From: Rhynchosporium graminicola
Lineage: Eukaryota > Ascomycota > Leotiomycetes > Helotiales > Ploettnerulaceae
Reading direction: 5' to 3'
Assembly (NCBI GenBank): GCA_900074885.1
Contig: FJUW01000040.1
Coordinates: forward strand, 1-64,000
Length of the DNA: 64,000 nt
Below, piece by piece: positions 57,514 to 64,000 of this stretch. A program made the translations under genes and the position numbers. The first letter of the stretch is position 1; each line of letters opens with the position of its first letter. The notes beneath the pieces were generated by a model. The model had not been told where the DNA came from. It worked only from the letters and a program-made list of their open reading frames with translations, and searched no databases.

Positions 57514-60173
57514 GAGGATGACGACAGTAACATGAAAAATTTGTATTTCTTAGGAGAAACAGGGCGATAATGATGATGGCGACATCATCACTCACTAGGG
57601 ATTTTGATACCTCTCACGCTATCCCATAGTTCGTTTTGTAATGTCAGAATATATCACAAGACACTACCAGAAGTAACATTTCAAAGTCATGTACGCCTTT
57701 GGTGAATTTACTCAAGTGACCACCTTGATAGTATCTGCACCACAACCCAAGTTTCGAGGGTAAAAAGTTGACCTAACCTCATAGGCTTCGCTTTTCAGCT
57801 GTCGTGATTACCGCCCAAGTATTGAGCTGTACTTGTCGGTTTGTATGGCATAGATAACCTCAAGTTAATTTAGCTTGTACTTATTTGCTCTTATTCCGAT
57901 ACACTCTCATTACAGCACATTAGAAGCCAAGATTCAGCTCATGAAAAGGTAATTACATTGATCGCGAGCAGTCTGGAAAATACCGAGCGGGTCAAAATGC
58001 CAAGGAAGCGAAATTTCAATACTTTAATCATTATTTTTTTGCTACCGAGGACCATTCTGGTTCAGCAGAGGCACGTACTAGCATATTTTCAGCAGTAGTC
58101 GAATTTCGCGTCACCAACCTCTTTGACATGTAGTACTTCATCCGCTGCAGCGTTTGAATTTGGAGTACTAAATCAGCCAGCCAGCCAGCAAATCCGTCGA
58201 TGGGTACGCCAACATAAGCTACACACGCCAAAATGAGCTGAAAGGGGTGAGGAGCGAGCTGACGCTCCTGGAAGTCCTCTTCGATGAATGCACCTCAAAT
58301 ATAACCCAAAATCAGTCATGCAAGTAAACCTGATTCCGTTCTAAGAGTTCCTCGCGGCGTCTAACAAATGATATTTTTAGCCCACTTTTGACAGCATGAT
58401 TTATCAACCTAGATCACTATCGAAACCTCCAAACGATGCGCCGCTCAATCATGGATCTCAAATAATGGTCGAATTTAAAAATCACTTTTTCCAAGGACAT
58501 TTATCAGAAAGATATGATTTTGGCAGTTCTTTCCTTGCTACTGGTACTGGATGGCTGGCTGTTTGTGTCAAGTAAGGAAATAAGCGAAATTTGGTCAATA
58601 TTCAAAAATTGTTTGCAGCTGCCGAGGAAGCAAAATCCCCAACCAGCGGAGTCTTGTGCTAACATGTACAGAACCAGCAAAACACAGTGATAAAAAATCC
58701 TGTGACCAAGCTCGCAATAGTGAAATCAAAACCCTGTGAACCAGCCCCGTAGCTACTTTATTCGCTGCAGCGTTTAAGACTACAATGGACAGTAACAAAA
58801 CTGTCACCACCAGATGAAAACAGATGAAAACAGGTGAGGCTCACCGCCTTCCGGCATACTCCTCAATGAGCAGATGTCATGACTATCCTGATCGAATAGT
58901 ACCACCAGATGGTAAGTAAAAATATTCTCTTCCAATGTCTCGGTAGTTGCAAACAATTTTTTTTCGTTTCTTTCTTCTTGAAAGAAATAAATGAATTTTA
59001 ACGGAGAATGATTGCGATCTCATCTGTGATCGCATCTGCTATCGAATTATGAAGCGCAAGTCTAAGAGTAGAAGGCCAAGGTAACTAAGCCTATATCAGA
59101 ACGAGAGAGAAACCCCCTACACGGTTGAGATACTTTCCTTACCTTGAAATTTCTGGGCTGAAGTTTCTACGCCAGTAATTGACTTTTCTCCTTCAAGCTG
59201 AGGTGTAGCAAAAATCGATGATTTAACAGCCGTCACGAAGAAGACTTTATAATCGCGCTCATACTAACGATAAACGCAGGAAAATATCTTGCTCTTCGAT
59301 ACAAGTGATCTTGTAACTGGAACTCTAATAGTTGGGTCCGCATTGTTATGACTTTCTTTCTACTTCTAGTGATATTTAAGTTACATGAGTCCTGCTGGAT
59401 ACATATTTTTCCAGGAGGGTTGAAGACGGCTATGTAATGGAGATCGACACCGAATCACTGTTGTTGTATCACTTCTTAATCAGTGAAGTAAGAAAGAGAT
59501 TCAGACATCCAATTTTACATCACTCTTTGCTATAATTGCCGAATACTCGACCATGCTCATGTCACACGATAAGGAAGGTACCAATGACTTGGTACTACGC
59601 GAAGCTAACACGGCATAGCTAGATCCACGATACCTATAGTTTAAAGTAAAGAGACAGGCTAATCATACATTTCAAACATTTGGAGCCTCTGTCCTCAGAC
59701 AAGTAGCCAAATTAGAGAAGTTCGATTTAAAATGACATTACTTCCACTTTGTGTGAAGAAACCACAAAACTGTTAATCGATTACTTGAATCCGAAGCATA
59801 TCAACTCCTGGTGGAATGTAGCCTCTCTGAACCTTTTCTAATATCTTATTTTTTTTCTCTAAGGAGGTTCGAGAACAGCTTGTTGACTTCCTCGGCTAAC
59901 AATCTGACCTGGAAACCTGAACGTTGGTTAGGCTGCATGGGCGACCCACCCACCTTAATAAACGGGCACTAGTGGAGCACCAAGCCCTGTTCAGCAAAGT
60001 CAGCTGGGACGTCATTACAACGAAGACCCAGGCACAGGCCAATCTGCGATCATATGGATTGAATCCCTCCTTGTTCTTTTCAACCACCACGAACCATCAG
60101 TATATCCTCATGGCTGCGGATCTGTCAGAACTATAATCTGCGTGGGACTTTTGCTCCTTTTAATTGAGTCACG
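57514..60173. other. Intergenic, with two diverged related segments
   Basis: About 2.7 kb without a convincing gene. Segments at about 58005-58300 and 58585-58870 look like old duplicates (shared GCTGCAGCGTTT and GAAATTT contexts). The minus ORF at 58031-58231 has no ATG. The last few hundred bases before 60174 probably hold the promoter of the RMD1-like gene. Confidence 0.5.
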
Positions 60174-61878
60174 ATGGCTTCCACAAGTACAACTGAAAGC
60201 ACGCCTCTTCTCTCTTCAGCTCCAAGCTCTCCGGCGGATGCACAAAGAAAAGGTCGAAATGTAACCTTCAACCCCAACCCATCCGTTATCTCGATCGACA
60301 ACAACACCAGCTCTGTTACACGTCCTATTTCAGCCACCACATCTTCAAATTTCTCTGGAAATGTCTCTGGCTCTTCATCACAACAACCGATGCTGTCTGC
60401 GTTGAATAGCAGACTCCGGCGTAGAAACAGCTCTGGATCACCTCTCATGCCCATGTCTACGGCCCCAGCATCTAAAATTGGACCTCAGAGAACAACGAAG
60501 AACACACAGAAACTCAAGCTTCTTCCCAATCCCGAACCTGGCGAAGATGGAGACGAGGAGAGCGGACGGGATGTCTATTCCCAATATACACGAATCAAAG
60601 ACCCTACAGCACGAAGAGATGCTGCCAGACTTGGTAAAGCCGATCGCGATCGACTTCCAAGAGTTACTGCCTACTGCACAGCGAACAAGTACCAGCTTGA
60701 CAACCTAATGCGGTTCTTGAAAGGTAGAGGGAAAGCGAAAGGAGCGAATCCGAAACAGTTCGACGAGTGTGTTTATACTCCATATAATTATGGCAGGCTT
60801 TCGGAACGAGCAACAAGCAGAATGACAGAGGTACAGTCTATGCCGGTGCATATGCGAGAGAGGAGACACTCGGACAGTGCCATTGAGGTGGAAGACAACA
60901 ATAAGCAGCGCCGAGAAGATCTTATCGACCTACATACTGAAGCTGGAGATACAACCTTAAGTAACGGCGAGATTGATATTCATAATCTGCATTCGCCAAG
61001 TGTGGAGAGGCAGATGAGAGACGGGAACATTGCTACTGAAAGCAATCTGGACTTTGATACACAAGTGCACACACCAGAGGTCTTTCTTTTCGACTACGGC
61101 GTCGTAGTCATCTGGGGCATGTCTTTACAGCACGAACAACGATTCCTCAAGGAAATTGCCAAGTTTGAAAGCGAGAAGCTGGCCGCAGACGATGTGGAAA
61201 CGGAGTGCTTTAACTTCTACTATACCCGGGAGTACCAGGCGCGTATATACAATGATTTCATTACATTGAGAGAGAAGGGGAATTACATGACCAAGCTTGC
61301 GATCTCGCATGCCTTGGCTCAGAGTGTGAAGGTATGCTGCCTTTCCTTCATCCTCCCTCAATAGCAACTACTGACATGGATTTCTAGACATCCCTCTTCG
61401 AAGAACTAGTCGACAATACGATCGAGACCTGCAAAGACATACCCACTCAAATCGCCACAACCGGCAAAATCGCACTCAACCGCAAGCAGATCAACATGCA
61501 AATCGGCGAACTGTTCATCCTCCGCATCAATATCCATTTGAACGGCTCCGTGCTCGATACGCCTGAGCTGTTCTGGGTAGAGCCGCAGTTAGAGCCTGTG
61601 TATCAGGCTGTGAGGAGCTATCTGGAGATGGATCAGAGAGTCAGTCTGTTAACGGAGAGGTTGGATGTGATTGCGGATCTGTTGGCCGTGCTGAAGGATC
61701 AGTTGAGTCATGGTCATGGTGAGATGTTGGAGTGGATTGGTAAGTACATCCTTCTGACCAAGGCTTCTTACCATGACAGCGAAGACTAACAGCCAAACCA
61801 GTCATCGTCCTCATCGCAGCTGAGATCGTCGTAGCAGGCGTAAATATTCTGGTGGATGTATATGCTGGCGTCGATTAA
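60174..61878 (+). CDS. RMD1/DUF155 (Sif2/RMND1-type) family protein
   Basis: Exons 60174-61331, 61388-61739 and 61802-61878 give 528 aa. The introns are 56 nt (GTATGC...TTTCTAG) and 62 nt (GTAAGT...ACCAG). Residues 1-130 are Ser/Thr/Asn-rich and likely disordered. RVTAYCTANKYQLDNLM and FDECVYTPYNYGRL are the conserved N-terminal family segment. The DUF155 core starts near residue 303 (FLFDYGVVVIWGMS) and runs through FNFYYTREYQARIYNDFITL, LAISHALAQSVK, TGKIALNR and GELFILRINIHLN. A hydrophobic C-terminal segment (about 504-522, VIVLIAAEIVVAGVNIL) suits a tail membrane anchor. Family members include yeast RMD1 and RMD8, fission yeast Sif2/Sif3 and human RMND1, whose roles are in sporulation-related processes or mitochondrial translation. 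Which member this is cannot be settled here. Confidence 0.88.
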
Positions 61879-62382
61879 GCAGGGCTGACTCTGAATCCAT
61901 TATTCTTATCGTTCCGTAGTCATGCCTGAGTGGTCATTGGAAGGGGCTTTCTGTAATCGTAATTTGTACGCATGGCGTCTAGGTTCCTCTTTAGCGCATT
62001 GCATCCTTCGACTTTGAATGAGAAGATCTGCCATGTATAAAGACATGGAATTGGGCGCGGCTCTCAGGGCTGGAAGAGAATACAGGAAAAGCCAAGTAAC
62101 ATTCTTGTAGAAAATGTTTATTCTCAGTAATTAATCTCGTTGATACTACGCGTTCTGCTCGGAAAGAGCAAGTGCCAAGTTTGCGCGTCTTGATGCATGT
62201 TCCGGATTGATCCCAACTCAACCGCTTCGAAAAATTACACGACCGCAGTGCGAGCAAAATTCCGCGTTTGGCATGCCCATGGCTCATCCCCTTACGCCAT
62301 CCGCAAAACAAATAGGTCCGCATACGCACTGTTTGAGACCATCCATGCTGAGCCCAAACGCCAAGCAATATTCTAATAAGCA

Positions 62383-63307
62383 CTAGTTTCGATTGACAGC
62401 TGTAAAGCCACCCACCTCCACGGTCTCCCGAGTTGTACCAGCATCATCAGCCATCTCAGTATCCTCGTCGGCCTCTGTAGCAACTCGCGGCTGTCCAGAC
62501 AAGGCAGTCACAATGGCTCCACCGCCGACCTCTGCTTCCTTTTCGAGGTCAGTGCCCCTCTTGGTTTGCTCAAAAGCCTGAGAGAAATGTTCTTTCTTGT
62601 CACTATCGAGAGAGCTCCACCCAGCTGCAAGAAGACCATCCATGTTGAATTCTCCTTCTGCTATCTCCTTTTGGTGCTCACTTTCCAGGACTGGTCTCGT
62701 TTCGTTGCAGTACAATTCGAAGGCATTCTTGGGGCGACGAAGCTGAGATGGAGCAGAGTTCGCACTGGGTCCAGCGTTACCATTCGTAGGGACAGATCGT
62801 TTTGGGGCAATATTCTGAGCTTGCGGGGTAGAATTGCGGAAATGATCTGGATGAGTATGGGAGAAAGCTTCGGAGGAAGGGGACATCGTGCCGGGTCCTT
62901 GTTGTGTGAAGTGACTGCCAGGGCGATCACCTATCTCAGTAGCAAGAAAGTCGGGCTTTCGGTGACCGCGCTTAGTACGTAGTGGCTTCTCTTTTGGCTG
63001 AGAGTCATGTCATTAGTCAGTCTATCACAATCAATATCTACAATGCTTCTGTGGCCAGAACATACAGTTGGTGGTGGGCTGGGGCTTCCTTCGGAGTCTT
63101 CGACATTTGTGCTCGTCCGCTTGGCTAGTTGTTCGAGAAGGAATGCACGCTCGAGACGCAGCTTGTAGACTGAACGACGGGCACGTTCGATTCGTAGGCG
63201 CTGTGCATCGTTGGCCGATTCGACCTCGTTCAGTCGTTGTTTGAGCTCAATGCATTTTCTCTTGTAGGCTTCTTCGACACTTGGAGGAAGTTCAGGTGGA
63301 ACAGAGC
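62383..63307 (-). CDS. HMG-box protein, Nhp10-like (INO80 complex), first exon unresolved
   Basis: Exons on minus are 63307-63066 and 62997-62383, joined by a 68-nt intron (GTATGT...CTCAG) in phase 0, giving about 285 aa. The first has a coiled coil (SVEEAYKRKCIELKQRLNEV; VYKLRLERAFLLEQLAKR). The second has an HMG box (RRPKNAFELYCNETRPV ... GWSSLDSDKKEHFSQAF) and an acidic tail (EADEDTEMADDAG). Coiled coil plus one HMG box fits the Nhp10/Nht1 subunit of the INO80 remodeller. The 5' exon begins after CTGAC...CCCAG without an ATG. One possible start is an ATGG near 63567 followed by GTCAAT, but that donor is weak. It converges on the RMD1-like gene with 504 bp between stops. Confidence 0.72.
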
Positions 63308-63665
63308 CTGGGATATTGAGTCAGCTTATCGATCGCTAATGGCCTTTGCAACTATGAAATAAGTGTTGCAAGTTTCCTGGGAGCTCAAGATTGCCAGGCC
63401 GTTATTTGAAGCCAAGCCATGTCTATAGAAGTCCCTGTGCCGAGAAGCCGATTGAGTTAGAAGTGAACAGTAGTTCGCGCTGCCATCTTCCAGCTCGGAT
63501 GTTTATATTTCTGCCGAGGTTCAACGAAGGAATACAGGGACGTTAACTACCACTTATTGACCCATTCCACGAAACTGTTTGCCAGACTTTGTCAAGTGTT
63601 GAACGTTGATCTCAAGCTTGTTCGTTATCCGGAAGCTGTGCTTGACTTTGAGCTTGCTATTGATG

Positions 63666-63869
63666 CTAAATCTGTGTTTGAGGTTGAGCCTGCCTCTGGA
63701 GAGCATGTCCGGCTAGAGCGTGTTTTGCATACATGAGCTGTGCTTGAATTGCAACTTGCTGATTGTAATTTTGTCCTGCACTAAATGCCGGAAAAGGGTA
63801 TCCTGCTGGCAGAGATAGTCCGTGGCCCCTAAAGATTTTCTCAATTGAAGGCAGAGAAGGGCGAGGCAT
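63666..63869 (-). CDS. Short Gln-rich ORF, unknown, possibly part of a larger gene
   Basis: 67 codons from an ATG, protein-like (LPAGYPFPAFSAGQNYNQQV; AGHALQRQAQPQTQI). The frame stays codon-like past the TAG at 63666-63668: Gln-rich text continues (QAQSQAQLPDNEQA) after a second TAG. Either the gene is broken by CAG-to-TAG changes, or there is an unseen intron. Another frame opens at 63940 with MSDQPPYTSPNSG and may be the true start. Unresolved. Confidence 0.35.
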   Translation of the reverse strand: MPRPSLPSIEKIFRGHGLSLPAGYPFPAFSAGQNYNQQVAIQAQLMYAKHALAGHALQRQAQPQTQI

Positions 63870-64000
63870 TTCCGGTCTGTGACATGTTGCATATTTATCC
63901 GGCCTGAGTTCGGGGAGGTGTAGGGAGGTTGGTCGGACATGATGATTCTGCCGTCCGGATGTTTTGTCCAGGAAGATATGTTGGCCAGCTTATGGCGAAG

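Noticed and set aside
61991..62383. 130-codon minus ORF after the HMG gene stop
   Set aside because: No domain, unusual composition, and located between two convergent stop codons; probably 3' untranslated sequence.
1..64000. CRISPR arrays, rRNA or tRNA genes, and a secondary-metabolite cluster
   Set aside because: No regularly spaced repeats, no rRNA motifs and no cloverleaf I could confirm; the genes on the right show no synthase, regulator or transporter grouping.

Overview
This window looks like nuclear DNA of a filamentous ascomycete (Pezizomycotina). Three things suggest this. Introns are short (about 50-120 nt) with GTRNGT donors, CTGAC/CTRAY branch sites and YAG acceptors. The transposon families are fungal (Ty3/Gypsy chromoviruses, Fot1/pogo, Tc1). 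Positions 1 to about 42,845 are saturated in TA and nearly lack CA and TG, with Gln and Trp codons turned into stops: the signature of repeat-induced point mutation (RIP). The species cannot be named from sequence alone.

Left two thirds (1-42,845): a transposon nest that can be unpacked almost to the base from target-site duplications (TSDs). Two Tc1-like copies (G1 at 8479-9608 on minus; G2 from 10165 to 42843 on plus) point away from each other and flank a roughly 550-bp island that escaped RIP (9611-10162). A Fot1/pogo element (F) sits in G1 at a TA. F is split by Gypsy copy C1 (2878-7953, TSD gagat) and cut on its left by a second Gypsy family (copy D2, ending at 1362). G2 is split twice, by C2 (10424-27200, TSD atttc) and C3 (28034-42657, TSD atact). 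C2 holds a short non-autonomous LTR element B (17480-25363, TSD agggg), which holds a complete family-D Gypsy element (18569-25144, TSD ttgat). C3 holds Gypsy element E (28067-34908, TSD acaag/ataag) inside its own LTR. After nested elements, TSD copies and gap-flanking duplications are removed, C2 and C3 are both exactly 7,777 bp. Single Ns at 5040, 13115 and 15702 are assembly joints in C copies; two carry unmerged duplicated ends and one hides about 2.7 kb. All coding in these elements is broken by RIP. Families C and E each also carry a long codon-like stretch on the strand opposite to pol, next to the 3' LTR.

Right third (42,846-64,000): normal-composition gene space. In order: a three-exon gene with a Uma2/PD-(D/E)XK-like nuclease fold (42934-44086), only 88 bp from the transposon edge; a small two-exon gene (44398-44701); a ketopantoate-reductase-like gene with a changed catalytic residue and unclear splicing (45321-46581); a 611-aa disordered coiled-coil protein on minus with a possible PP1-docking motif (47646-49481); a gene-poor stretch of decayed coding relics and a 69-bp tandem duplication (about 50.1-54.8 kb); a six- or seven-exon F-box-like protein (55152-57513); a three-exon RMD1/DUF155-family membrane protein (60174-61878); and, converging on it, an HMG-box protein resembling the INO80 subunit Nhp10 (62383-63307, 5' end unresolved). 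A short Gln-rich ORF lies at 63666-63869.

The genes look like unrelated housekeeping and regulatory loci, not a pathway cluster. The main interest is the nest: its exact history, the antisense ORFs, the non-autonomous B element, the RIP-free island, and decay spreading into neighbouring genes.
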